Part shown: positions 18,453 through 26,394 of the stretch, piece after piece | Layout of the letters: every line of letters starts with the position of its first letter | Numbering within the stretch: the stretch's first letter is position 1 | NCBI RefSeq assembly: GCF_000424305.1 | Contig: NZ_AUJQ01000004.1 | Coordinates: 124,001 to 188,000, forward strand | Source of the DNA: Pseudobutyrivibrio ruminis AD2017 | GTDB taxonomy: Bacteria; Bacillota; Clostridia; Lachnospirales; Lachnospiraceae | Length of the DNA: 64,000 nt | Direction: 5' to 3' | Position numbers and translations under genes: made by a program | The notes under the pieces: generated by a model | Seen by the model: only the letters and a program-made list of their open reading frames with translations | The model's database searches: none | Told to the model about the DNA's origin: nothing

Positions 18453-19381
18453 CAACATGCTACCACACCTTCATCCCTCACAACAAACTCTGCAAATTCA
18501 GACACAGTAAAATTTCTTTCTCTTGGCGCAACATCGAATTTATCCATAACAAAAGCTTTTATTCTAGCAGCTTCTCCCAACGGCATGTAGAAGGTTTCGA
18601 TGTCTTCCTTAGAGGTTAATATCTTTTGCTTATACATCTCTTCAACTAGTTTTGGTGATGTGGCAACTCCGATTAATTCTTTATTTGATGAAGTGCCTTT
18701 GTCTCTTTGATTCTTTATGACCCTCGCCAAAATACTAATTGCCGGCCTGTCCTCTGTGGTAAATATATATTTATATTTATTTATATCATCCATGTTAGCC
18801 AGCATGTGGATACAAATAGCGCAGGCTACTTCTCCCAAATTATCTTTATGCTGCTTATATTGTCTTAGTTCACTCCAAAAATTAACTATAAACGCTTCAT
18901 CAATTGTTGCACTGCTAGATACGATTGGACGAAGTAGCTGCGCATTTTCGGTCAGAAAATTGTTTAATAAACCCGCTGGTCCCTTTACGCATTTAATAGC
19001 ATTTTTAAAAAATCCCCCAATCTGCTGCTTGTTTGTATAAGCTGCAAGTATACGATATACATCTTCCTCATATAGAATATATACTTTTATATTAGCATCA
19101 GATAATCTCTTGAAAAACTCTATTTGTAACTCATCAAATAGACCTCTATCACCGCACATTTCCATAAGAATCGTGCGAAATACGATCAGGCTACCTGTTG
19201 TATTTTTTATTAATTCAACAAAAGCATTTATTCTATTTTCTTTTTTATAAAATTCAATTGAGCATGTATCTATAATATAACAACGCTTTGCTACAAGGAT
19301 ATTTCTAAGTGATTCCTCGCTATATTCATAAATATAACCAGCTATCTCATTATAGTTGGAAGGGCTAGTAGTATATGACAT
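18452..19381 (-). CDS. PIN-like nuclease-fold protein of a XRE/ImmA-IrrE/PIN module
   Basis: This 309-aa protein resembles PIN-domain ribonucleases at key points. Strand 1 ends in Asp38 within CYIIDTCSIEFY, followed by Glu74 in LIVFRTILMEMCGD, and a late acidic pair in KYIFTTEDRPAISIL near residue 212. This is the acidic geometry of PIN and PIN-like (DUF4411-type) folds, though the protein is longer than a classical VapC toxin. The gene starts one base after the stop of the ImmA/IrrE gene, so the two are tightly coupled. I infer an effector nuclease controlled by the upstream pair. Direct proof of nuclease activity is absent. Confidence 0.6.
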   Translation of the reverse strand: MSYTTSPSNYNEIAGYIYEYSEESLRNILVAKRCYIIDTCSIEFYKKENRINAFVELIKNTTGSLIVFRTILMEMCGDRGLFDELQIEFFKRLSDANIKVYILYEEDVYRILAAYTNKQQIGGFFKNAIKCVKGPAGLLNNFLTENAQLLRPIVSSSATIDEAFIVNFWSELRQYKQHKDNLGEVACAICIHMLANMDDINKYKYIFTTEDRPAISILARVIKNQRDKGTSSNKELIGVATSPKLVEEMYKQKILTSKEDIETFYMPLGEAARIKAFVMDKFDVAPRERNFTVSEFAEFVVRDEGVVAC

Positions 19382-19382
19382 T

Positions 19383-20216
19383 TTACTGTCCCTCCCTTAT
19401 TTGCTGGTATATTTTAGAAATGTTATCTAATGTTTCATCTACTTCGGACTTATACATAATATCCGCTGCGAGATTATCTTTGGCTATTCTTGTCAGAAGG
19501 GTCTCCAATCTTGGATAATCATCTCTATAGGTAGGCCTTAATGCAGTTAAATCAAGCCAATATTTATTATATATTCGCTCTATATCCTCACTTGTATATT
19601 CAAGGCATTTAATCAAATTTTCATCATGCTTTATTAAGCCCGTTTCCCTTAATCTAATCAAAACAGCCATGTATGGTGCTTCAAAATAGCTCATCAATTT
19701 ACAGACTACTACTGGCAATTGGGGCTCTTGTTTTTCAATATCTCGAATAGTTTCAGCCATAAATTTTTCATACATTCTTCTCAAGTGTTTTTCTGGCATC
19801 AAAACCATTCCTGCGAACTGGTTTGCAATACGTTCCTCTTCATGTTCTAGATAAGTGTCCTCTAAAAACATTTCTACATTGTTTGAAGCGATATCATTAT
19901 TTATACATATATGACATGTCTCATGCATAAGTGCAAAAAGCACATTATATGATGGCAATGAGGAGTTCAATATTACATATCCATTATCATTGCTCCCCCT
20001 GTAACAAAATGCACCTATTTCTTTATCCTTCAATGGTAATCGTATTATTATAAAATTCTTTTCAAAAAAAAGAGGCTCCACTACTTGTGCTATATTCTTT
20101 ATTTCACTACCATTTTCCATTCCTAGTAGCTCATAGAATTTTTCCACACAAGCTGATGCCTCTTTAATATTTTCAGTATTATGTTTTACAATGTCCTCAA
20201 ATTTAGTTGCTCTCAT
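19383..20216 (-). CDS. ImmA/IrrE-family zinc metallopeptidase
   Basis: This 277-aa protein carries the gluzincin motif HETCH at residues 98-102 in LFALMHETCHICINND. A downstream EHEEERIANQFAGMVLMP segment supplies the third metal ligand typical of ImmA/IrrE (COG2856). Members cleave XRE-type repressors or antitoxins, often on sensing phage or DNA damage. Here the peptidase is separate from its HTH partner, whose 3' end overlaps it by 14 bp, and it precedes the PIN-like gene by one base. The arrangement suggests that it relieves repression or inactivates an inhibitor of the PIN-like protein. Confidence 0.85.
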   Translation of the reverse strand: MRATKFEDIVKHNTENIKEASACVEKFYELLGMENGSEIKNIAQVVEPLFFEKNFIIIRLPLKDKEIGAFCYRGSNDNGYVILNSSLPSYNVLFALMHETCHICINNDIASNNVEMFLEDTYLEHEEERIANQFAGMVLMPEKHLRRMYEKFMAETIRDIEKQEPQLPVVVCKLMSYFEAPYMAVLIRLRETGLIKHDENLIKCLEYTSEDIERIYNKYWLDLTALRPTYRDDYPRLETLLTRIAKDNLAADIMYKSEVDETLDNISKIYQQIREGQ

Positions 20217-20586
20217 AATGGGTGACTCCTATAGCCTCATAGAAGTTAGCCTTAGCACTAACGATATTCTCCATATTTTCAGCCAACTCTACCAGCTTAT
20301 TAAATGTAGCCTTTTGCGATTCTGTTGGATTACCAATGTAACACAATGCAACTTTACCACTTTTAAGTTGGTCAGTAGGCGCACTAAAATCATCTTGCAA
20401 AAAATATGCACAGTCATGCCCTAAAGCATTTGATATTAATGTCATTTCATCTTCTGTAGCTGGCTGTTTATCATTTAAAACACGGGATAATTTGCTAGTG
20501 TCAAAACCTGTCTTCAATGATATGTAATTTTTCTTGATTTTTTTTGCGGACATGTAAGCACTAACATTTTCTGTAAATTTGCTCAT
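20203..20586 (-). CDS. XRE-family helix-turn-helix regulator
   Basis: This protein has about 127 residues. The ATG at 20586 is preferred because GGGTGG precedes it by five bases; an in-frame ATG at 20595 has no spacing. The N-terminal 65 residues form a Cro/CI-type HTH: KKIKKNYISLKTGFDTSKLSRVLNDKQPATEDEMTLISNALG. A 60-residue C-terminal part follows that is rich in charged residues. It is the first gene of a three-gene operon with ImmA/IrrE and PIN-like genes and overlaps the next by 14 bp. It probably autoregulates the operon through the AT-rich palindromes at about 20672-20710, near the promoter -10. Confidence 0.85.
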   Translation of the reverse strand: MSKFTENVSAYMSAKKIKKNYISLKTGFDTSKLSRVLNDKQPATEDEMTLISNALGHDCAYFLQDDFSAPTDQLKSGKVALCYIGNPTESQKATFNKLVELAENMENIVSAKANFYEAIGVTHYESN

Positions 20587-20703
20587 TACATCCACCCTTT
20601 TCTTTTAATAATGTACACGATTTTTCTATTCTCTTTTAGTCGTAGCTTTTCTTGATAGCTCTTGTTTTTCTTATAATATTCTGTTCTAATATATTATAGT
20701 ATA

Positions 20704-20732
20704 ATATTATCATTCAGTGATATTTTCGTCAA
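20704..20732 (-). promoter_or_regulatory. Promoter of the XRE/ImmA-IrrE/PIN operon with palindromic leader
   Basis: TTGACG (20732-20727), a 17-bp spacer and TAATAT (20709-20704) on the minus strand form a good sigmaA promoter about 120 bp before the ATG. Downstream, TATAATAT at 20672-20679 and ATATTATA at 20691-20698 make an inverted repeat, a plausible operator for the XRE protein. The rest of the 417-bp gap (20596-21012) holds the IS66-like relic and the hicAB terminator. Confidence 0.55.
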
Positions 20733-20885
20733 TATTCACATCCAATTATTAAGTATATTTGCATATATGAAGTATTTTTTTGCAGATTTTAAAATCGCAA
20801 ATTATTCTTGTATAGCTCATACCTATATTATATAAGCCTAACAAACTCCTTTGGGACTACAATTGTATATTCCAAAACATTAGGC

Positions 20886-20926
20886 GTAAGCGGTAAACTA
20901 TGGGTACCGCTTACTTTACCGTTTAC
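20886..20926. mobile_element. Relic of IS66-type terminal inverted repeats (41 bp)
   Basis: The stretch begins GTAAGCGGTAAAC and ends TTACCGTTTAC, so its ends are near-perfect inverted copies of each other starting with GTAA, as in IS66-family ends. The outer bases and the internal TGGGTACC match the presumed left end of the IS66 relic near 29917 (GTAAACGTTAAA and TGGGTACC). No transposase remains between the ends. It could be two ends joined by internal deletion. Confidence 0.5.
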
Positions 20927-20962
20927 AAATTAATTAGTACATTATAGTATTCCCTTCTATAC

Positions 20963-20999
20963 AAAAGGGCCAGCTGCATAAATAACAGCTAGCCCCTTT
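20963..20999 (-). terminator. Intrinsic terminator after hicAB
   Basis: AAAGGG and CAGCTG arms (20964-20976) pair with CAGCT and CCCC/TTT (20986-20999), with one mismatch and one bulge, and a T-rich tail follows on the minus strand. It lies 14 bp past the hicB stop codon. Confidence 0.75.
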
Positions 21000-21012
21000 A
21001 AAAAGACAAATT

Positions 21013-21438
21013 TTAATTTCCTAAATTATAGTTTAAATTCAATATGTTTGCAATAGCGTCCTGAAGAACTCTGGAGTAATTTAGCCCCGCTTCATCAGCC
21101 TTTACTGTCATCCAATATGGAACAGTGCAATTCTTTCTAACTGCACGATTATCATATTGTCTACGGTATTCAGCCAAATCGACATCTACCATTGTTTGCA
21201 AACCATCGGAATAGTCAAAAATATCATTATTTTTTTTAGCCTTTTTTACAGCCTCTTTATATGTAGAAGCTTCAGGTAAATCATTTTCCTGCCCCATGCA
21301 AGCTAAGCCAATATAATCTCTAGCCATTTCTATAGCATCTGCTAAATCTGTCCCCTCAGTGTAGCCATCTAAATCAGGAATATAAACCAAAAAATCATCG
21401 CCAGATTGTTTAATTAATACCGGATATGCAACCTTCAT
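21013..21438 (-). CDS. hicB: HicB-family antitoxin
   Basis: This 141-aa protein has the HicB partial RNase-H-like fold at the N-terminus (MKVAYPVLIKQSGDDFLVYIPDLDGYTEGTDLADAIEMARDYIG). The C-terminal DNA-binding segment contains NCTVPYWMTVKADEAGLNYSRVLQDAI, as in HicB antitoxins. It is the second gene of a toxin-first hicAB operon, 50 bp downstream of the 56-aa HicA gene, with a terminator 14 bp after its stop. HicB binds and neutralises HicA and represses the operon. The promoter contains two 9-bp direct repeats that may be its operator. Confidence 0.9.
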   Translation of the reverse strand: MKVAYPVLIKQSGDDFLVYIPDLDGYTEGTDLADAIEMARDYIGLACMGQENDLPEASTYKEAVKKAKKNNDIFDYSDGLQTMVDVDLAEYRRQYDNRAVRKNCTVPYWMTVKADEAGLNYSRVLQDAIANILNLNYNLGN

Positions 21439-21488
21439 AATAGCACCTTTCCACTCTTCCCCTACAGAAAAATCAAGCCAGGTAGGGA

Positions 21489-21659
21489 TTAAATCCCCGC
21501 CTTCTTGATAATCTGCTTGGCTGTTATCTCGTTAAGTTCTCTGTGTCGCGGTATCACGACCTGTGTTGTACCGTTGGTATAAATATCATGACTTCCGCCA
21601 TTTCTCAACAGATAATAGCCAGCATTTTCAAGGTTTTTAATTAAAATTTGTCTTTTCAT
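21489..21659 (-). CDS. hicA: HicA-family mRNA interferase toxin (56 aa)
   Basis: This short gene encodes 56 residues beginning MKRQILIKNLENAGYYLLRN. The diagnostic GGSHDIY motif contains the catalytic His24, and the second half has TTQVVIPRHRELNEITAKQIIKKAGI, a complete double-stranded-RNA-binding-like HicA fold. The ribosome-binding site is GAGGTAA with suitable spacing. It precedes hicB by 50 bp. HicA cleaves mRNA in a ribosome-independent way when unbound by HicB. The gene appears intact and the pair is likely functional. Confidence 0.92.
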   Translation of the reverse strand: MKRQILIKNLENAGYYLLRNGGSHDIYTNGTTQVVIPRHRELNEITAKQIIKKAGI

Positions 21660-21692
21660 TTCAGTTACCTCGAAAATGTATTTTCATCTATT

Positions 21693-21720
21693 ATTATACG
21701 CATTCAATACGCATTGTCAA
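21693..21720 (-). promoter_or_regulatory. hicAB promoter with direct-repeat operator
   Basis: A perfect TTGACA (21720-21715), a 16-bp spacer and a perfect TATAAT (21698-21693) occur on the minus strand. Two identical 9-bp repeats, ATACGCATT at 21696-21704 and 21707-21715, fill the spacer with an 11-bp period, about one helical turn. A dimeric repressor such as HicB bound there would block RNA polymerase. Confidence 0.8.
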
Positions 21721-21879
21721 TCCTGATTCTTTTTATTATTCCGTATCTTTTTTATATTGATGTAATAGGCTCCCGTCCATCAGCCTGTATCTTCTCAAAA
21801 AAATTTCATCTATCTCATTTACCTTATCTTCCATGAAATGGATATTATTGAAATGCTTAATTTACCCCTCATCATTTTC

Positions 21880-22959
21880 TTATTTCTTACTAATGACCTT
21901 ATATTTATGTCTTAATGATTTCATACTCCAGTCATCATATCCAACGAACCCATCATTTTGCAATCTTCCTAGAACAATACCAGGATCCCTATTAATTTCT
22001 TTTGCAAACGACTTTATGGCATATGAACTGAAGTCTCGCTTATTTTTAAAACTTTCGTACTTTTCAGGCGAAATCAAGCTATCTGCTGCAAATCTATCCG
22101 CAATCTCCTCCGATTTACCTGTTTCTTTTTCAAACGAAATACCAAAATCCCCATTCATAATATGTCCAATTTCATGAAACAGTGTAAACCAAAACGTATC
22201 TGAATTAAGGTTTCTATCGCTTACCATTAACATGACATTGTCACCTATTTTCTTTGTTGCACCATTAATCTTTGAACCTGTCATATTTGGCATTATTACG
22301 AATGAAACACCTGCTTCCTGAAATTTTTCTTTCACATTAAGATAGAAGCCTCTATGATTTTCGGTTTGAGTCAGCGCATAATCTACTGCAGACTTAAACT
22401 TCTTCTTGTCGTATCTTATATTTTCATTTTCTCTTGCCTTCTTAATAGCAATTTGAACCATTGCGTTCGCCTTAACAATATTAGACTCACTAAGATTTGC
22501 TTCTGCACTTCTAAAGCTCACAGCCATATCTTTTCTTGCCAATACATTAAGAGACGACACCCCCAAATACTCTCTTGTCACTTTTATTTGCTCATCAATT
22601 TTTCTAGGCAAATCTGGTAATCCGCAGTATTCTCTAAAATATTTATAATCTAGTAATGCAAATATTTTTTTCTCTTCTTCATAATCTGCTTCTAAATCGA
22701 GCTGAACAGCAACAGCATCATATGAATCCTGTAGATTCTGCCAATAACTGATACTTGTGCCCAACATTCTAGATAGTTTTATAGCCATATCAGTAGATAA
22801 ACTCTGTTCACCACGAATGAGAAGACTTAAATTCTTAGGTGTAGTGTCTAGTCTTTTTGCAAAATCTTCTTGTGTTAATCCGCTTTCATCTATTAATTCT
22901 TTTATATAATATCCAGGGTGAAATGCGATTGAATCTTTATATTCTATATAATTACTCAT
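21880..22959 (-). CDS. higA: HigA-like XRE antitoxin fused to an ImmA/IrrE metallopeptidase domain
   Basis: This 359-aa protein has an N-terminal HTH of HigA type (HPGYYIKELIDESGLTQEDFAKRLDTTPKNLSLLIRGEQSLSTDMAIKLSRMLGTSISYWQNLQ). A helical linker follows, then a C-terminal ImmA/IrrE peptidase domain with the motif HEIGH in FWFTLFHEIGHIMNGDFG, near residue 265, and a downstream EEIADRFAADSLISPE. Such HigA-peptidase fusions pair with RelE-type toxins. Its start overlaps the toxin gene by 8 bp. It probably represses the pair at the palindrome 23345-23363, and the peptidase domain may regulate antitoxin stability. It is unrelated in detail to the split XRE/ImmA pair at 19.4-20.6 kb. Confidence 0.83.
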   Translation of the reverse strand: MSNYIEYKDSIAFHPGYYIKELIDESGLTQEDFAKRLDTTPKNLSLLIRGEQSLSTDMAIKLSRMLGTSISYWQNLQDSYDAVAVQLDLEADYEEEKKIFALLDYKYFREYCGLPDLPRKIDEQIKVTREYLGVSSLNVLARKDMAVSFRSAEANLSESNIVKANAMVQIAIKKARENENIRYDKKKFKSAVDYALTQTENHRGFYLNVKEKFQEAGVSFVIMPNMTGSKINGATKKIGDNVMLMVSDRNLNSDTFWFTLFHEIGHIMNGDFGISFEKETGKSEEIADRFAADSLISPEKYESFKNKRDFSSYAIKSFAKEINRDPGIVLGRLQNDGFVGYDDWSMKSLRHKYKVISKK

Positions 22960-23323
22960 AATGTTTACTTACCTCCAATATCTCAACAATCTTAACGCTC
23001 GAAGCAATTTCATCAATATTACATGGCGCAAATGGTTCTCCATTATCATCTAAAGGCTGTAATATTATTCTCCAGGGTTCTCTACGAGATTTCACATCAA
23101 TCGCAAAATATCCATCCAAATTTTTACCGTCCTTATTCTTCAAAGCATGAAAATGTAAAGGAGGTAGTAGCACTATATCTTTTATTGTCTCAGCAGAATT
23201 AATTGAATTGATTCTAGACATTAAACTAACCGCCAATCCATTATCTCCACCAAAAAGCTTTCTTGCCTCTTTCAATGAAGTACACTGTGCTTCGACTTTT
23301 GTTGAAGCATATTCAATTTTCAA
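22952..23323 (-). CDS. higB: RelE/HigB-like toxin
   Basis: This 123-aa protein has the compact RelE/HigB-like order: a helix (LKEARKLFGGDNGLAVSLMSRINSINSAETIKDI), a loop with PPLHFHALK, and a beta-rich core, GYFAIDVKSRREPWRIILQPLD, with the conserved Arg residues in the SRREPWRIIL strand. It ends with VKIVEILEVSKHYE, also typical. The start is TTG with GGAGGATAAGCT upstream. The gene precedes and overlaps the antitoxin (higBA order). It probably cleaves ribosome-bound mRNA when free. Assignment to HigB rather than another RelE subgroup rests mainly on gene order. Confidence 0.78.
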   Translation of the reverse strand: MKIEYASTKVEAQCTSLKEARKLFGGDNGLAVSLMSRINSINSAETIKDIVLLPPLHFHALKNKDGKNLDGYFAIDVKSRREPWRIILQPLDDNGEPFAPCNIDEIASSVKIVEILEVSKHYE

Positions 23324-23344
23324 AGCTTATCCTCCGCTATTATT

Positions 23345-23394
23345 AATTACCTGATAGGTAATTTTATTATATTGCCGTACACTATAAAAGTCAA
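23345..23394 (-). promoter_or_regulatory. higBA promoter and palindromic operator
   Basis: TTGACT (23394-23389), a 17-bp spacer and a perfect TATAAT (23371-23366) occur on the minus strand. Two bases past the -10 box is a perfect palindrome, AATTACCT-GAT-AGGTAATT (23345-23363), over the expected start of transcription. The HigA-like HTH protein is the obvious candidate to bind it. Confidence 0.82.
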
Positions 23395-23416
23395 CTTACA
23401 AACAACTTGTTCTGCC

Positions 23417-26350
23417 TCACATCAACTCCAGCACCTCTGCCGCTATCTCAGCATCACACACTCTCATGATATTATCCTCAGCATCTTCCTTTGATAACAG
23501 ATTAATGCTTCCGTACCAGACAATATCATTATCAATCACAGCAAAACGTTCGCAATCCTCTGTCCTAAGTCTCACTTCGAATCCTGCACGTCTCAACCTC
23601 TCCAACAGTTCCATTCTTACATAGTCCTTGCCATATACATAAGCGTCTGGATGCCAGGTTACTATCGTTACATTCACCCCAAGCTCATACTTAGGTGACA
23701 GCATCTCTACAAGCTTTTCAACCTTCTTCGTGTTAATACGTGGGCTTGAGATTACAACTGATTCCTTTGCCTCAATCAAGTCTCGATTGTAAACTTCTGC
23801 ATAACTTTCAATATCATAGATTGCATTTGCCTCCTGCTTCTCACCCTCTATTCCAGCACATATATCATATCCAATCTTCTTATAAGCTTTTAATCGAGAC
23901 ATATACATCTTATCAAACTTCGGAACATGAATATCTACATAATCATATACAATGACATTCTCCTTGCTTGGATAGTCCCGGTTCAGTCTTCCCACATACT
24001 GTTCCACTACATTTTCACCCCTAATTGGCGTAGCCATAAATAATGTATCCAATCTAGGATAATCGAATCCTTCACCAAGCAAAGAGCCCGTACCAACTAG
24101 TATTAAACTCTCGCATTCACTAACTGAATTTAGCTCGGCCACCTGGGCACGTCTTGCCTTAGTGCCATCTTTACCAGTCAGAAGAATTACTCTATCTGCC
24201 TTATCCCGCAACAATTCAAATAATCGCTCTGCATGATCCACAAATTTTGTGAGTATAACAGGAGTTCTCCCTGCTTCTACACATAACACTACATCATTAA
24301 CAATCTGCGCATCCCTAACATCATTATTTCTAATCAGCTCATATGCCGCATTGCCATAAGGAGTTTTGCTCAAATGATGTGTGGCAACAGTTCGTGTAAA
24401 TCTTGGATACACTAAGTGGGGAATCCCTTGCTCCTTTGCTCTGTCCTTCGCAGTAAATCTATACCTTATTGGACCGATTAAGAATTCATTAGTCTTCTCT
24501 TTTCCATCTCCTCTTTTTGGCGTTGCAGTCACACCATATAAATATTTTGCAGGTACTTTTTTCAGAACCTCTATAGCAGAATCCGAAGCACCATGATGAC
24601 ATTCATCCAATATTACTTGACCATACTTTTTCAAAAGTGGATGCAGTCCATCTTTCTTATTCAAAGATCTAATCATAGCTACATCAACAATTCCAGTCAT
24701 GGAGTCATGTGCACCTTGTAGGTTTCCTATTAATTCTTTTCGCTTCTTTATGCGTCCAGATTTAGTCTTATATTCTGGTAGCTCCTCATCGATTACTAAA
24801 AATTCTTTTAATCGTTCTATCCACTGATTCATCAACTCTGCTTTATCTACCAGTATCAACGTGTTAACCTGATGTTTCGCAATCAAATCACAACATACTA
24901 CTGTCTTTCCAAATGCTGTGGCCGCATGAAGAATTCCATCATCATACTTCATAATTTCTTCCAGCGCTTCTTGCTGAGATTCTTTTAATTTACCTTTAAA
25001 AGACACATTAATTCTTCTACCATTTTCACGTTCGTCTCTAATCTCATATTTAATATCTGCAGCCTTCAGTAGTTCCTCTACCTTTTCTTGTAGCCCCCTT
25101 GGCAGTGCTATATAATTCCCGACATCCTCGCCAAGATATATAAACCTTGGCGTATCATAATTAGGCATACTCATAGCTTGATTTCTAAAATAATCTCTAT
25201 TTGTATATGCAGCGAGTTGTCGTAGTTTTCGCTTTAACCCATTAGAAAGATTATTCTTTTTAATATAAAGATTGTCAGATAATGTGATATCAATAGAACC
25301 ATCCACATCTGCCCCGGAAATGTTGTCCGAATCTTTCCATGGAATGTAGTTCTCATTATCTTCTTCATTTATAGTTACCTTGCTCCACTGTAACAGACAA
25401 TCTTCAACCTCTGACTTAGTTAATCTTCTAACTGTACCTAACGCCTGCAACTGCTTAGGATATGCATTCCAATTCTCATCAACAAAGGCACTATTCCCTT
25501 CTAGCAATGCGCGTCCCTGTAACGGGAGCGCAATTACGTTGCCTAACCCACCTGCTGGTAATGTATCTTGTGTAGGTATCATTCTGTCGTAATATCTAAA
25601 TGATTTTAAATCTACAGACTGTGCGCCTTTTTCAAGCAATGCAAATCCAAATCTTCTTGCCAGTTTTGCAGGAATCTGTTCTTTGAAGAAAATCCACACA
25701 TGAGCACCATTTCCTGAACGTGAACGCTCCACTATAGCAGGAACCCCCAATTCCTTACAAATAGCCATTAGCACATCAACTTCTTCCATCCACTCCTGGT
25801 TTTCATTTGCAAAATCTCCCTGCTGCGCTCCCTGAGCATGATTGTCAAAATCAAACACCAGCAACTGACACATATTATCCTCAAGCATGGGATAGATTGC
25901 CACTACATCATTACCATTTGGGTCTGCTCCTCTTAAATGTGCTTTTATCAAATCCAGAGTGACCGGCTTATATGCCTTAATCTCGCAATCTTTGCATCTA
26001 ACTCCGTCGTGCTTATTTATATGGCAATCTCTCTCCCATCTATTGAAGCATTGAGTGTAGTAGCCAGTTTTTCCAGTTTTAGGATTACAATAACGAAGAT
26101 CATAAACATACTGTCTACCTCTGCAGAAGAGCATGAAGAAATTGTTAGCATTCTTATCATTTATCTCAATTGGCTCAATTCTATCTCCTTGGTTTGGGGC
26201 ATATTTTTCTTGTTTTGACTCATCCTGGCTATCCGCATTTATCTTCACATTATAAGAAATCCCTGCCTCATACAATAATTGTCTGAGGCAGAGATTCTCT
26301 TGCTCTAGCTGTTCTATTTTCTGTTTTAGTTCTTTTATAGATTCCCCCAT
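23417..26350 (-). CDS. TOTE-type primase-helicase with PLD-like C-terminal domain
   Basis: This is a 977-aa multidomain protein. Residues 1-30 are a coiled coil, and four cysteines between 101 and 122 form a likely zinc site. An archaeo-eukaryotic primase-like domain follows, with the metal-binding FDFD (Asp167, Asp169) and the SGNGAHVWIFF motif (His217). This domain is known from TOTE conflict systems. Residues of about 475-840 form a superfamily 2 helicase: ATAFGKT (Walker A), DECHHG (motif II), GVTATPKR (motif III) and RGENVVEQYVGRLNR (motif VI). The final 100 residues resemble phospholipase D-type nucleases (RFAVIDNDIVWYGSINLL), but the usual His of HKD appears replaced. TOTE proteins are linked to invader conflict; defence here is inferred. 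It has no overlap with neighbours. Confidence 0.85.
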   Translation of the reverse strand: MGESIKELKQKIEQLEQENLCLRQLLYEAGISYNVKINADSQDESKQEKYAPNQGDRIEPIEINDKNANNFFMLFCRGRQYVYDLRYCNPKTGKTGYYTQCFNRWERDCHINKHDGVRCKDCEIKAYKPVTLDLIKAHLRGADPNGNDVVAIYPMLEDNMCQLLVFDFDNHAQGAQQGDFANENQEWMEEVDVLMAICKELGVPAIVERSRSGNGAHVWIFFKEQIPAKLARRFGFALLEKGAQSVDLKSFRYYDRMIPTQDTLPAGGLGNVIALPLQGRALLEGNSAFVDENWNAYPKQLQALGTVRRLTKSEVEDCLLQWSKVTINEEDNENYIPWKDSDNISGADVDGSIDITLSDNLYIKKNNLSNGLKRKLRQLAAYTNRDYFRNQAMSMPNYDTPRFIYLGEDVGNYIALPRGLQEKVEELLKAADIKYEIRDERENGRRINVSFKGKLKESQQEALEEIMKYDDGILHAATAFGKTVVCCDLIAKHQVNTLILVDKAELMNQWIERLKEFLVIDEELPEYKTKSGRIKKRKELIGNLQGAHDSMTGIVDVAMIRSLNKKDGLHPLLKKYGQVILDECHHGASDSAIEVLKKVPAKYLYGVTATPKRGDGKEKTNEFLIGPIRYRFTAKDRAKEQGIPHLVYPRFTRTVATHHLSKTPYGNAAYELIRNNDVRDAQIVNDVVLCVEAGRTPVILTKFVDHAERLFELLRDKADRVILLTGKDGTKARRAQVAELNSVSECESLILVGTGSLLGEGFDYPRLDTLFMATPIRGENVVEQYVGRLNRDYPSKENVIVYDYVDIHVPKFDKMYMSRLKAYKKIGYDICAGIEGEKQEANAIYDIESYAEVYNRDLIEAKESVVISSPRINTKKVEKLVEMLSPKYELGVNVTIVTWHPDAYVYGKDYVRMELLERLRRAGFEVRLRTEDCERFAVIDNDIVWYGSINLLSKEDAEDNIMRVCDAEIAAEVLELM

Positions 26351-26394
26351 ACTTATGTCCTTCTCAATTTTACACTTTCCACAATAACTTTATA

